64,000 bases of DNA from Vandiemenella viatica (lineage: Eukaryota; Arthropoda; Insecta; Orthoptera; Morabidae). Positions 44,691 through 56,009 of the stretch are shown here, piece by piece. Position 1 is the first letter of the stretch, and each line of letters opens with the position of its first letter. The stretch lies in the NCBI GenBank assembly GCA_031002005.1, contig CM061919.1:171351121-171415120 (forward strand), in the 5' to 3' direction. The notes below the pieces were generated by a model, which searched no databases, had not been told where the DNA came from, and worked only from the letters and a program-made list of their open reading frames with translations. Both the position numbers and the translations under genes were made by a program.

Positions 44691-45884
44691 GGGAGGCCAA
44701 ATTGATAGTGTAGCACTAGATCTGTCTAAGGCGTTTGACAGAGTAAGCCATAAAATGGTAGTAATTAAGGTAAAAACCATTGGAGTGGATATGAAAGTCA
44801 TTTGCTGGGTATAAGAATTTTTAAAAGGTAGAAAACAGAAAGTTAGGGTAGGAAATGTAGTATCAAAAGAAGTGGAAGTAAAAATGGGTGTGCCACAGGG
44901 TAGCGTATTGGGACCACTGCTATTCATTATTCTAATGAATAATTGTGTTGATTGTTTACTATCTGAAATTAGATTGTTTGCAGATGACCTAATGCTGTAT
45001 AAAAGAATCAAAACGATAGAGGATTGTAAACAGTTGCAGGGTGATCTGGACAGGATATCTAATTGGGTTGGTAAACATGGAATGAAGATAAATGCAAAGA
45101 AGAGTCAGCTTATTAGATACACAAATAAAAAAACAAAAGGTTAATTATGAATATAAGGTGGGGAAAGAATTGCTTGCTGAAGACTTGAAATGCAAATATC
45201 TTGGAATTACTTTAAATAACAAACTTAACTGGGCAGGACACATAGGACAGGTGGTAGGAAAAGGTTTCAAAGTTCTGCACTTGTTGGAGAGAGTGATGAG
45301 GGGATGTACGAGAGAAGTCAAGGAATTGGGTTACAAAACTTTGGTCAGACCATTGCTCGAATATGGTAGTGTAGTATGGGACCCTCATTTTACGTATCAA
45401 ATACAGGAGTTGGAGAGGGTGCAAAGAAGGGCTGCTAGATTTGTTTCTGGAAATTATCGCAGAATGCAATCAGTGACGGATATGATAAAGGAGCTGGAAT
45501 GGGATTCATTGCAAGACAGGAGGAGGATGAGGAGGGTCATGGGAGTGTACAGGGCATATACTGGTGATGAGGGATGGAAAGATATTGCAATAGGTACGAA
45601 AAGTAGTGCATGGAAGGGAAAAGATGACCATGACCACAAGCTGGCACTCGATTTCAGGCACAAGGGTGTGGGAAGATTCTCTTTTTTAGGTAAGGGTGTC
45701 AGGGATTGGAATGAGTTACCAAGAGAAATGATGAATAATTTACCGAAAACTTTGAAGGAATTTAAAGATAAAATTTGTAGAGGGCAAATGTAGGTGGGTG
45801 CAGGATAGGGGAAAGATGGGTGTGTAGGGAAATTGCCACCGGAGCCTGTGCTCCATTGCAATTAAATTAAATTAAATAAATTAA
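44691..45884 (+). mobile_element. LINE B inner copy (younger, 5' truncated)
   Basis: Starts within the RT domain (DLSKAFDRVSHKMV) and ends with the LINE B 3' tail GCAATTAAATTAAATTAAAT. Much better preserved than the surrounding copy. Confidence 0.85.
44700..45793 (+). pseudogene. LINE B RT C-terminal half, one main frameshift
   Basis: KMGVPQGSVLGPLLFI, EIRLFADDLMLYKRIK (catalytic FADD), then a frameshift in an A-rich run near 45125-45140. It continues KCKYLGITLNNKLNWAGHIG, KTLVRPLLEYGSVVWDP, RRAARFVSGNYRR and GVRDWNELPREMM to the stop at about 45793. A stop near 44813 also breaks the 5' part. Typical CR1/jockey-group C-terminus. Confidence 0.85.
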
Positions 45885-46377
45885 AAAGTTGAAAAACTCT
45901 CGGTTGATTATGATATAATGTGAAGAAAGAATTTTTTGTTGAAGATTGAAATGTAAATACCTTTAAATGTATAACATTTGACAACAAACTCAACTGGGCA
46001 GGACACATGGTAGGAAAAAGTTTGAAAACCCTTCACTTATTGGAGAGAATGATGACGGGATGTATCAGAGAAGTGAAGGATCAGAGTAACAAAACTTTGG
46101 TCAGACCATTGCTCGAATATGGTGATGCAGTATGAGACCCACATTTTGTATATCAAATATAGGAGGTGGATGGGGTGTAAAGAAGGGTTGCTAGATTTGT
46201 ATCTAGAAATAACTGATATAATAAAGGAACTAAAATGCTATTCACTGGTAGCAAAGCTGGGCACAGTTAATTAAAAAGTTACCTTCGTTAATCCGCCACT
46301 TTAAAAGTTAACTTCGATAATCGTTAGAGCGTTACATGTTTGCAAATTTAATGCAAGTTACAGTAATCTGTTAAAAG

Positions 46378-46801
46378 TTAACCATCAACAATACGTCTAC
46401 ACGATATCCCTATAGAAATTGGGTTATTACTGGGGTGCCACGTATTAATCAGCTTCTCAAACGCATCAGATGTTACAAAGTTTACAGCACATTGGTCCAC
46501 ACCAGCTTGAGATACGCCGCTCTCTGTGACTACGATGTCAAAGGAGTCACCAATTCTTTGTTGACGTAATCTTTTATAGATATATATAAAAATATACTTA
46601 TCTGCTATCTACACCGGAATACACAGGACTTCCAGAAGGCTTGGAGTTGGTTTTCCTTATCGTACAAGTTGTCCCTGCTTCAAACTGTAAATATTTGGAT
46701 CTATGCATCATTTTTATGTGTTGTTTAAGATTATTAAGGCTAGAAACTTGAGTCTTGACAATAGAAAGTCCAGGCAAACACAGTTTGAATTTATAAATCA
46801 A
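46378..46801 (-). pseudogene. hAT transposase N-terminus only (BED zinc finger plus linker)
   Basis: Minus strand 46801-46598 encodes a BED-finger-like stretch (CLPGLSIVKTQVSSLNNLKQ then HIKMMH), and 46566-46378 encodes SGVSQAGVDQCAVNFVTSDA and FEKLI, as in the linker that follows BED in hAT transposases. A short non-coding gap (perhaps an intron) separates them. The frame stops at 46378 and the element end follows within about 130 bp, so the catalytic and dimerisation domains are missing. Possibly a truncated DNA-binding derivative; no evidence of expression. Confidence 0.6.
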
Positions 46802-49229
46802 TTGGCTATTTGACTATTTTTTGAAAATGGATTTAAATAGTTTATTGATACACGTTATTTACCGAGTACTAATTATTTTTTGACAAAAGTGACTATTTTA
46901 TTAAAATTGAACGTTAAAATTTAGAGGATTTGAAAGACCGCCAAAACGCTTATGTGTTACCTGGCGCGGGCCAAAGACACTCGTGACGTCACACGCCAGC
47001 AGGCGCTCACTCTTCGTAAATAACGTTTGGTTTGTTTCTCTGAATTTGTGCATAAATTGTTGAAATATGGTTTGTAAATAGTGTTTAGTACATCAAACTA
47101 CAACCAAAATATTAAAAACTCTCCAAATAAACATAAGTGTTCCCGCATTAGCTGAAATAGGAAAAAAATTCGCTGCAACTTGCTAATAGAAACCCAGACG
47201 ACATTGCGACTAAGTCTCATATCATTTACTGTAAACATAATTTGCACCATAATTTCTTTCAGATAATGTAGTACGATGTTTAAGGCGAGTATCAGTAAAG
47301 TTAGGGTTCTTAGGTTCGATTCTCGCTTTGGAATATGTTTTGTTATTTGTGAGCGTTTTCTTTAGATACTAGTTTCTGTTAGTAGCACCGCGTATTCATT
47401 TTCTAAAATCCACCAAAACATTAATTTTTTTCCGAATGTTTCACAAATTTTTTGATAGCAAGACTATTATAAACGTTTGAGACATAACCAAAAAAGACTG
47501 AAACTGGACGTTACTTGCACACCGATATAAAGTTTAATAAAAAGTTAAAAGTACTTCCGCATTAAATGTAAATAGCGCTTAAATAGATGCATTTATGTCA
47601 GAAAGGCAACATACAGTTGTATCGTCACGTGAAAATTCCAACAAAAAGTATTCAAAGCGTTCCAGAATTGTTGCGAGATTAGCGTGCAATATTATTGTTA
47701 AAATAAATTCACCGTCGAATACTTGGGTTTTGTTGCATGATGATGTATCTCTGGTATGTTTCAAAATTAAAAGCAGGAGGCTATCTTTTTATAAATGTTT
47801 TCTTGTATGACAGCAATATATGTTTCAAATGGTTGCATGACGTTTTATACTTCTTCTAATAGAAACAAGATTCTATAAAGCAATAAACGGCAAACAGGAA
47901 AAAAAATGTACACACGAAAAAAATATTGTCCTAATCAAGGTTCGAATAAAGGATTTTCAGATTGCTATAACATTGTTTAACCCTGCAGCTACCTGGACAC
48001 CATGGCAACGTTACTTTTCTCCTCGTTAATAGTGAACTCTCAAACATCACAGTTTCTACGTGTGTTGAAGTGAACGCGGTCGGTAAATAAATAAACAATA
48101 AATTTAGTTTCGTAGGAAAAAAATATTATTTATCTATAATTATTTATCCGCACTTAAGAAATATTGTCCATAACATCCAGTTATTTAACTGTTGTGCTTA
48201 CCTTATTTTGCACTTTCATTTTTCTCGTAAATATCAGCTAAAACAACTAATTTAATTTAAAATTTTAGTGATTCTTTTGTAGGATTTCTGTTAATCTCTA
48301 ACTTACAGTTTAAATATAAATGATTCTCGAATTGAAGTTATTACATTCTCAAGCTCCATAGAATAAAAGTCAGTGGTTGTTACTATAGCTAGTCCGACAA
48401 ATAAATTACGGTATTTTTCCGCTGTAGGCTTCTAAAAATTGTTCTTCATTTTATATTCAACGCAAAATCTCATTAACAAGAGATAACCAGCAAAAAATAG
48501 TTGAAAACTTGGATAACGGGAAACACTCCACATGCAGCCGTAGCGCCTACCGGAATGTGACGTCACTAAAGCGATCTCCAATCCCAGAGCGTTTTCGGTC
48601 ACGTGACAAGAGGCAAGAAAAATTTGAATTTTATTTCGCTTTTTTAATTAAAAACAATCCATCTTTCTTTTCAAATTTAAGAAAAATAGCTTCCTTAAGC
48701 ATTAATCTACGCGAATGACTACTAATTGTAATATATTTTGAACTAGACAACCCGTGCGAAAATTTCGTTAGTAAAATGCGATGAATAGTGAGGTTGAATG
48801 CTTGTAATATAATGAAAAGTAGAACCGTAATTTTGTAGCAAATATATATACATTTTAGGCGTAATAGGTACGCATCAAAATACAACATATTACGAAACAG
48901 TTACGAAATTAAAAACACTCTGTATTTACGACAAACTGTCACTGACCCTAACAGAATACAACCAACATGAACAAAATGCACACAACATATCAACATCTCA
49001 GAAATTTTTGTTGCTGTGCGAATAAAATGTTTACATTGGAATTTATAGCAAAACTACAGTGTTTCCGTAATAATATATTTTATAAAAATCCGAAAAGCTT
49101 CTTATTGAATAAAAAAAGTGTATTGACATCTCTGTGATATCCGCTGCTGCAATCTAGGGACTTGGCTCTCAGTCTCATACGCGCTACCACCTTAAGCACC
49201 AAATTCCGAAAAATTCTTTCTTAATTTAT
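46802..49229. other. Interior of the hAT element, no recognised gene
   Basis: AT-rich with a GC-richer patch at 46955-47020 (GGCGCGGGCCAAAGACACTC, GTGACGTCAC), which could be a promoter region for the leftward transposase fragment. No protein similarity seen. Confidence 0.4.
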
Positions 49230-49311
49230 GATTTTACCTAGATGGAGACCCTAATTTTAAAACGATATGTCATTTATCGATTTCGGCTAGATATCGAAGA
49301 AGATAAATGGC

Positions 49312-49358
<47 letters not shown>

Positions 49359-51370
49359 ACGTTGTATAAATAATATTGATACTTTTGTCCTTTAAAAGGT
49401 CGAATTCCAAAAAATTCCTTTTATAAAAGATGGTGTGAACAAAGCAGCCACGTTAAAATGATACCTCATTTATCGATTTCGGTTAGTTATCTAGCGAGGT
49501 AAAAAAAAAAAAAACTTTTGAGAAATGATGCCTCTCAAGGTTAAATTTGGAGAAAAGTTTTTCTTAAAATATGATGTGACCATAGCGGATAATTTGATAT
49601 TTAAATCGATACATCATTTATTGATTTCTTTTAGGTACCAAGGGAAATAAACAGCTCGTAACAGAAAAATGCGTTGTAAAAATATTAATATTTTTGCCCT
49701 CCAAGGTTAGAATTTTAAAAATTTTCTTTCTTAAAATGTGGTAATGGAACCGAAGACGTTACGAAGACTTCAGTCTTTTAAATGATACCTCGTTTATTAA
49801 TTTTGTTTAATAATCAAGGGAGATAAATGACTCGAGACACAAAAGACGCATTTTAGAAATACTGATATTTATGCCCTTAAGAGTTCAATTCAGAAAAATT
49901 CCTTTCTAAAAACGTGATGTAACTACAGCGCAAACTTTAATTTTTATAATTATACCACATTTATCTATTTCGGTTAGATATTAATGGAGATAAACGGCTC
50001 GTGACACAAAAATGCGTTGTAGAACCAGTTACACTTTTTCCCATTAAGGGTTAAATTCCAAAAACATTCTTTCTTAATATATGATGTCACCACTCCTACT
50101 TCATTTATCGATTTTGGTTAGAAATCCAGGGTGATAAAGGGCTCGAAACACAAAAAACGCATTTTAGAAAAATTGACATTTTTGCCCTTTAAGGGTCGAA
50201 TTACGAAAAATTCCTTTCTTAAAATATAGCTAATGTTACCACGGCAGAGACCTTAATATATAATATGATACCTCTTTTATCTAAATCGTTTAGATATTAA
50301 GGGAGATAAATGGCTCGTGACACAAAAATACGTTATGGTAAAATTTATACTTTCTCCCTTTAAGGGTTTAACTCCAAAAACATTTTTTCTTAAAATATGA
50401 TGTCATAAAGCTGAGACATTACTCCTCATAATCTTACCTCATTCATCGATTTTCGTTAGATATCCAGGGAGATACATGGCTCGGGATACAAAAAACGGAT
50501 TTTAGAAAAATTGACATTTTTGTCCTTTAAAGTTCTACATACGAACAATTCCTTTCTTAAAATATAATGTTACCACGGCGGAGACCTTAATCTTTAATAT
50601 GAAACCTCATTTATCTATATCGGTTAGATATTAAGGGAGATAAATAGCCCGTGACACAAAAATGCGTTATGGTAAAATTTATACCTTTTCCCTTTGAGGG
50701 TTGAATTCCAAAAACATTGTTTCTTAAAATATGATGTCACAAATCTGAGACATTACTCCTTATAATCCTACTTCATTTATCGATTTTGGTTAGATATCCT
50801 GTCAGATAAATGACCCAAGATTCAAAAAACGCCTTTTAGAAAAATTGTCATTTTTGCCCTTTAAGGGTCGAATTATGAAAAATTCCTTTCTTGAAACATA
50901 ATGTTACCACGGCGGAGACCTTATTCTTTAATATGATACCTCATTTATCTATATTGATTAAATATTAAGGGAGATAAATCGCTTGTGACACAAAAACGCA
51001 TTGCAAAAATATTGATACTTTTGCCCTTTAAGGGTCGAATTCCGAAAAATTTCTGTCTTAATATGTGACGTTACCAAAGCGGAGATCTTAATTTTTGAAA
51101 TGATACTTCATTAAACGATTTCAGATATGTATCCAGGGAGATAAATGACTCGTAACACAGAAAACAACATTTTAGAAAAAATAACATTTTTGCCCTTTAA
51201 GGGTCGAATTCCGAAAACTACATTTCTTAAAGTATGATGTGACCAAAGTGGAGACCATAAGCTTTAAAATGATACCGCATTCACTGATTTCAGTTATGTA
51301 TGAAGAAAGATACAGGCTTGTGACAAAGAAATACCTTATTGAAATAATATATATGATACTGTCAAATAGC
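49230..51370. repeat. Tandem satellite array, ~167-bp unit, about 12-13 copies
   Basis: Units recur at about 49395, 49535, 49700, 49872, 50038, 50187, 50359, 50519, 50690, 50857, 51023 and 51193, each marked by CCCTTTAAGGGT(C/T)(G/T)AATT. Shared blocks include AAATTCCTTTCTTAAAATAT, GATAAATGGCTCGTGACAC and CATTTATC. In the middle, two unit types alternate. Homopolymer A runs sit in the first units (49317-49357, 49501-49514). The array lies wholly within the hAT element. Confidence 0.92.
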
Positions 51371-52261
51371 CTATTGTTCACCCAATCTTGTTTTAAATGC
51401 AATATAATGGCATAAATATGGCTAAAGATTTTTAATCTTCCTGTTACGATTTCTAGCGTTTCTGATTTCACTAACAGTTTCTAGATCTTAGTTTCCACGA
51501 TTTAATCTTATAAGGAATATCGATTTAATCAATTTCACTAACAATCTCCAACAAACTACAAAGTGGCTGTGAATAAGTGTAAAAAGTTATAAAAATATCA
51601 AAATCAATAATTGATCGAATTTGAAAAGTGTAGTGAGCGCCGGTTGGCAGAAGTAAAATACAAACTCTTTGCAACTTTAGCGTTCCTGCTCATACCCACG
51701 CCAAACCTAACCTACAGGTTATATATGCATCACAGTCGCACTCGCACTCTCACTTTGCTTTACCTAATTCGTTCGCTTTTCGACTTATCGAACGTACCAG
51801 CATGCAATTCAAACAAACGAAATGACGCCAACAACAAATGTAACGGAAGTTCAGTTTAACGGAAGTTAAGAAGAACGTTAATGATTTTTTAGGTTAACTT
51901 AAAAGTTACATTTTTGTAATTTTATTAACTTCGTTAATTAACAATTAACGGTTTTCTACCCAGCTGTGACTGGAAGACAGAAGGATGCTGAAGAGACTCT
52001 TTAGGAGTGTAAAATGCGTATATTGGTGACGAGGCGCGGAAAGATATTGGTGAAAGAATAAAGAGAAGTTGATTGAAGGGAATAGATGACCATGACTACA
52101 AGCTGGCAATTGATTTCAGGCAAAAAGGTTGTGGAAATTATTCTTTCGTAGATAAGGGGGTCAGCGATTGGAATATATTTCAACGGGAATTGATGTACAA
52201 TTTACTAAAAACGGTGACTGGATTTAAAATTAACATTCGTAGAAGGCGGGTCAAGAAAGGG

Positions 52262-52285
52262 GGAATGTGTGTGTGTGTGTGTGTG
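52262..52285 (+). repeat. (TG)n microsatellite
   Basis: About 11 TG units near the 3' end of the LINE B outer copy. Confidence 0.85.
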
Positions 52286-52498
52286 AAAGTTGACACCATG
52301 GTGTGTGTTCCTTCGTTATTAAATAAATTAAATATGCTGTAAGTCACAAATATTTCAACCATCTCTCAAAAATCTGGTATTTGCAATTATAATAGTATTT
52401 TCTGTAATTAACACACAATATGGTGAACCTGGCAGTCCGTTATCAGGCCGGGTGGTAAGAGAACTAAGTCTCAGGTTCACTACTCGGAAATCGAGGCA

Positions 52499-53233
52499 TG
52501 TAATGGGGGTTTTTTAAATAAAAAAAGGAATAAAATAATAATCTTTAAAAGTACGATTTTAAATGGCGGCTATAGAAGCACAGCGAAACTGAGCGAAGCC
52601 GAGTGAAGCTGAAATGCTGACAGTGTGTGTCAGTGGAATTGCACATCGGAGACGCGTAAGACAAAGGGCATCGAACGAAGTAAACGTGACCAAATGGAAA
52701 GTGGGTTAGCATCCTTCTAGAATATTCGGGAGGTCACCGACTCAAGGCACGTGCCAACATTCAAGAACCTTCGATGCAAAGACAGGAATCACGTGTACCG
52801 GTGTTATGCTATAAAAGCGAGGCAGGAGAATGCCTTGAGGTCGCAGTCTGGAAGTATACCAACGCAGTCACTATGTCGGATTAGGATCGACGTCGAGAAG
52901 CCAGCTGGTTCCGCTCCTTGAAGCCAAAATTATTATGTAAGTCTGCTTCTACATTTTGTTGGAACTAAGCGTCTTGGATCCATTGCTGAGGGGAACAATT
53001 TAATAACTGTAACTATCCGATGGCATTGGCACAATAAATGAGTAACAGGATTTGAAGACTTTGCCTGTTCAGTAACTTGGTTAGCCTATGCAGAGCTCTA
53101 GAGTTGCAGCCGAGGGACTCAATCAGCCGGAGGACTACAGATCCAGCCAAGTAAGTGAATAGTAGAAAGAGTTGCCTTTGCCCAAGCCGTCCTGTCAATC
53201 AATCGACCAGGCTCACTAAAACGGTCGATTACA
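52499..53233 (+). repeat. Gypsy 5' LTR (probable limits)
   Basis: TGTAAT at 52499-52504 and ATTACA at 53228-53233 form a matching inverted pair, 735 bp apart and immediately before the primer-binding site. A TATA box (GCTATAAAAG) lies at about 52808-52817. Length is similar to the 713-bp solo LTR at 56563. The 5' limit is an inference, since no second LTR is in view. Confidence 0.55.
52806..52818 (+). promoter_or_regulatory. LTR TATA box
   Basis: ATGCTATAAAAGCG in the proposed LTR, followed within about 40 bp by a purine-rich GAGAATGCC and AGTC-containing initiator-like sequence. Consistent with an LTR core promoter. Confidence 0.5.
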
Positions 53234-53235
53234 AG

Positions 53236-53246
53236 TGGTGTCAGAA
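53236..53246 (+). promoter_or_regulatory. Primer-binding site, tRNA-Leu-like
   Basis: TGGTGTCAGAA starts 2 bases after the LTR end. TGGTGTCAG is complementary to the 3' end of tRNA-Leu and is used by several insect Gypsy elements. Confidence 0.65.
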
Positions 53247-53732
53247 AAACATCCAAAGGCACAACTACTCTCAGGAAAACCATCCAAAGTACTGTGGTGC
53301 TACAACAAAACATTCAGAGGCAATTAGGATCCAGTGGTTCCTGAAGGGGAAAGTTAGTTACAATCAGACGCAGATAAATAGAGGCAGAAGTAATCAGGGC
53401 AGTCACAAGGAGGAGGAGGAGGGTACCCAGGCTGTCGAAAGAACAAATTCGTAGAGCATCTCAACACCGGGTGCGGTCTTCAGACAGCACGGCAGATCCG
53501 GGCTTCAAACAGCGCGGGGTGAGGCAGCCATTCACCAGAGCAGCAGCAGTGGAGCGGCGCGGCAGCTGAGGGAACTACGCGACCAGCCGGCCAAACATGC
53601 AGTAGCAGATCGGCTCATTCGCCTCCGGGGCGGCATTGGAGCAGGACCTTACGCTGCGGCGGACAACTAAAAAAAAGGGGGCGCGACCTGACTCGTCGAA
53701 CCATCGCGGTGAGTAAAGTTTAGTTCAGTATT

Positions 53733-54594
53733 ATGGCTAATACTAACAAGGTGCCAGCAGGGGGGCAGACGGTACAGGAAGCCGTCTCTGATTTGAATGA
53801 GAGAGTTGAAAATTTAGCCCTTCAGGCAAGCTTAGACAAGGAACTCGCAACTTCTTAGCACGTTTCTCGGGCCAGGCATTAGCTTCAGCGGGGCTCAAGG
53901 GGAGAACTTAATGGAGTTTTTAGATAAATTTGATAATGTGATCCAAATGTTTCAACTGCCTTGAGAGATTAAACTCAAATTTTTAAAATCCCGTTTGACT
54001 GGGGCGGCCTTCCTGCATGTAAGGGTCGATAGAATGTGTAGGATGTCAGAAACATACTAAGGCCTTCGAGATGAGTTAATTAAAACATTTGAGCCAAAGG
54101 AGAGTACAGTGTCCTATCGGCAGAAACTGCGAAGTACCAAGAGGAAGCCAACAGAGGGGTTGGAGGAATTCGCAGATCGTTTGAAGGCAATAAACGCCCA
54201 TACATTTGAGTTGACAGGGGATGAAAAACAGGACGAAATCGTGCTCTTCAAAGCGGAACAAAGTTTATTCGAGGAATTTTTATCTGGAGTGAGCACAGAA
54301 CTCTACGAAGCGATATCCCTTCACCGGCCGAAGGTTTTTTCTCAAGCACTAGAGTTTGCGGTTCTGTTTGAGCAAGTAAAGAATAGGTCATCAGCAGAAG
54401 GTAAATTTAGGCCCTCGAAGCAAGTGTTTTGTGTACAAAGAGTGATAAGGTGCTGGTCTTGCGGGGCAGAGGGTCACCGACAAAGAGTCTGCTTTCGAAA
54501 TTCTGGGAATAGGGGAGGAAATCGTAATAAACCACCACAAACCAAATTTATGAAGCCTAGAGATAATAACAACACTCAGTGTTCACAGTGCTAA
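53733..54594 (+). pseudogene. gag: Gypsy gag
   Basis: Starts at ATG 53733 (MANTNKVPAGGQ). A stop follows at about 53857 with a change of frame, then stops near 53960 and 54058. A long frame resumes at about 54065-54594 with RQKLRSTKRKPTEGLEEFAD (capsid C-terminal region) and one CCHC zinc knuckle, CWSCGAEGHRQRVC, for RNA packaging. Nonfunctional. Confidence 0.82.
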
Positions 54595-54803
54595 CGCAGA
54601 AATCAGGGCAGGTTTACAATAATAATAAAAATCCCCAGGGGGGTAGTTTCAACACAAATAAAAACAAACCCAGAACTTGGCAGAAAAATGGTAGCAGAGG
54701 GTGTCCATCGCGCAGAGGACGTGAGGGATAAGGTTGGCAGTCAAATAAGTAGGGAATCAGGTAAGTCGGAAAACTGTTAGGGGGTAGCCGTGGTCCCAAC
54801 GAG

Positions 54804-55877
54804 TTGCCCTTCATAAGCGCTCCAGTTGCTAATAGGCAGGACAATCAAGGGCTCAACAGCATTGACCTCACGGCGTCAGCAGTGTGTGAAGGTAAGGCTT
54901 GTAAATTTTTGATTGTCTTAGGAGCAAATTGTAACCTTCTGAGCGCAAAGATATGTGGGTCAGACGGCCTGAAACTTCCCAATTTTAAAATCACGGTTAT
55001 AGATGCTTCTCAGGAAATCCCAGTTTTTGGCATCAAAGAAGTTAAATTTAGTATAACGGGAGAGGATTTTTTTACGGCGGTATATGTGGTTCCCACGATG
55101 GTTCCAAAATTTAAAGGGATCTTAGAAGTAACATTCCTGCAGCAACATAAGGCGGTATTGGATTTCTCGAATTGTTCTATTAGTCTAAGGAATCGCCTAG
55201 GTGAAGGCCTTCTGATAGAGCTTCAAGGCTCCAGCACGTATCCAATGGAAGAGCCTGATATCACTCTTTCTGCAATACGGATACACCAGCCAACCCTGAA
55301 GTCCGATGCGGCATATGACGTGCCAGGATCCACAGGTAGAGTATTAATGATCCCATTACCTAAAGAAATAGAGGCCGACGCAGGAGCAACTATGCTCATA
55401 GACCCGCTACCGGTGAACGAGTTCCTATATCAGAGGAAAATCTATGTAAAAAGGTTCGTAACTAATGTTTGTGTAAATAATGTGAGGAGATGTGTTCCAG
55501 TTATAGTAGAGAATTTCAGCGAGTGCAAAGCAGAAATTCCGCGGTGTCAGATAATAGGAAATGTGTCTGTAGTAAGTGTAGATGATTTTTTGCAACCTGT
55601 ACCTCATCCAGGTGAGGCTGGTGACATTGGGACACAACAGGTAAGATATGGTTCGACCGAACCAACTATTAATTTTGAGGAAAAATTAAGACATTTGTCA
55701 GGAGCTCCACAGGAAAGCTTAAAAGCAGTATTGGAAGAGTATTTAATTTTGTTTTCACCAAAGCAAGCCTTACCAGTCACTAGTCTCGTTGAACATAGGA
55801 TTTTGACGGGGGACGCCCCCCCCCATCCATCGCCGACCTTACCACGTTCCGATCAGTCAAAGACAGATTTTAGATGA
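54804..55877 (+). pseudogene. pol: Gypsy protease and start of pol
   Basis: A 357-codon open stretch. The protease active-site position reads FLIVLGANCNLL, so the catalytic Asp of retroviral-type aspartic proteases is absent. The C-terminal part leads toward RT (VEHRILTGDAPP). A stop and frameshifts lie between 55877 and 56010. Confidence 0.78.
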
Positions 55878-56009
55878 ACTATTTGATCAGCAATTAAGGG
55901 AGGGAGTAATTAGACCTTAAATATCACCATGGAGTAGTCCCGTGGTTTTAGTGGGGAAAAAAAGCACCAGAGGGCGAAATCAAGTACCGATTACCGACAT
56001 TTAAATAAG

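Larger units (their letters stand above)
46252..51968. mobile_element. Large hAT transposon, 5717 bp, with internal satellite
   Basis: Inserted in the LINE B outer copy. Ends CAAAGCTGGGCACAG (left) and complement CACAGCTGGGTAG (right) are inverted repeats; further inside both flanks are rich in GTTAACTT/AAGTTAAC motifs. Target duplication ACTGGTAG (46244-46251) and ACTGGAAG (51969-51976) matches at 7 of 8. Contents: an N-terminal transposase fragment on the minus strand near the left end, about 2.4 kb with no recognised genes, and a tandem array at 49.2-51.4 kb. Confidence 0.85.
44330..52335 (+). mobile_element. LINE B outer copy, split twice
   Basis: Three colinear pieces of one older copy: 44330-44690 (RT, through the FADD region), 45885-46251 (C-terminal part 1) and 51969-52335 (C-terminal part 2 and 3' end). 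The first gap is filled by a younger LINE B copy, the second by a 5.7-kb hAT. Reading across each gap restores the order seen in the inner copy. Confidence 0.8.

Noticed and set aside
49230..51370. CRISPR-like array
   Set aside because: The repeats are ~167 bp, directly adjoining, imperfect and in a eukaryotic transposon. There are no short spacers.
52437..52500. tRNA-like or second LTR sequence before the Gypsy LTR
   Set aside because: GCCGGGTGGTAAGAG and GGTTCACTACTCGG suggest A and B boxes loosely, but spacing and stems do not fit and no SINE body follows.
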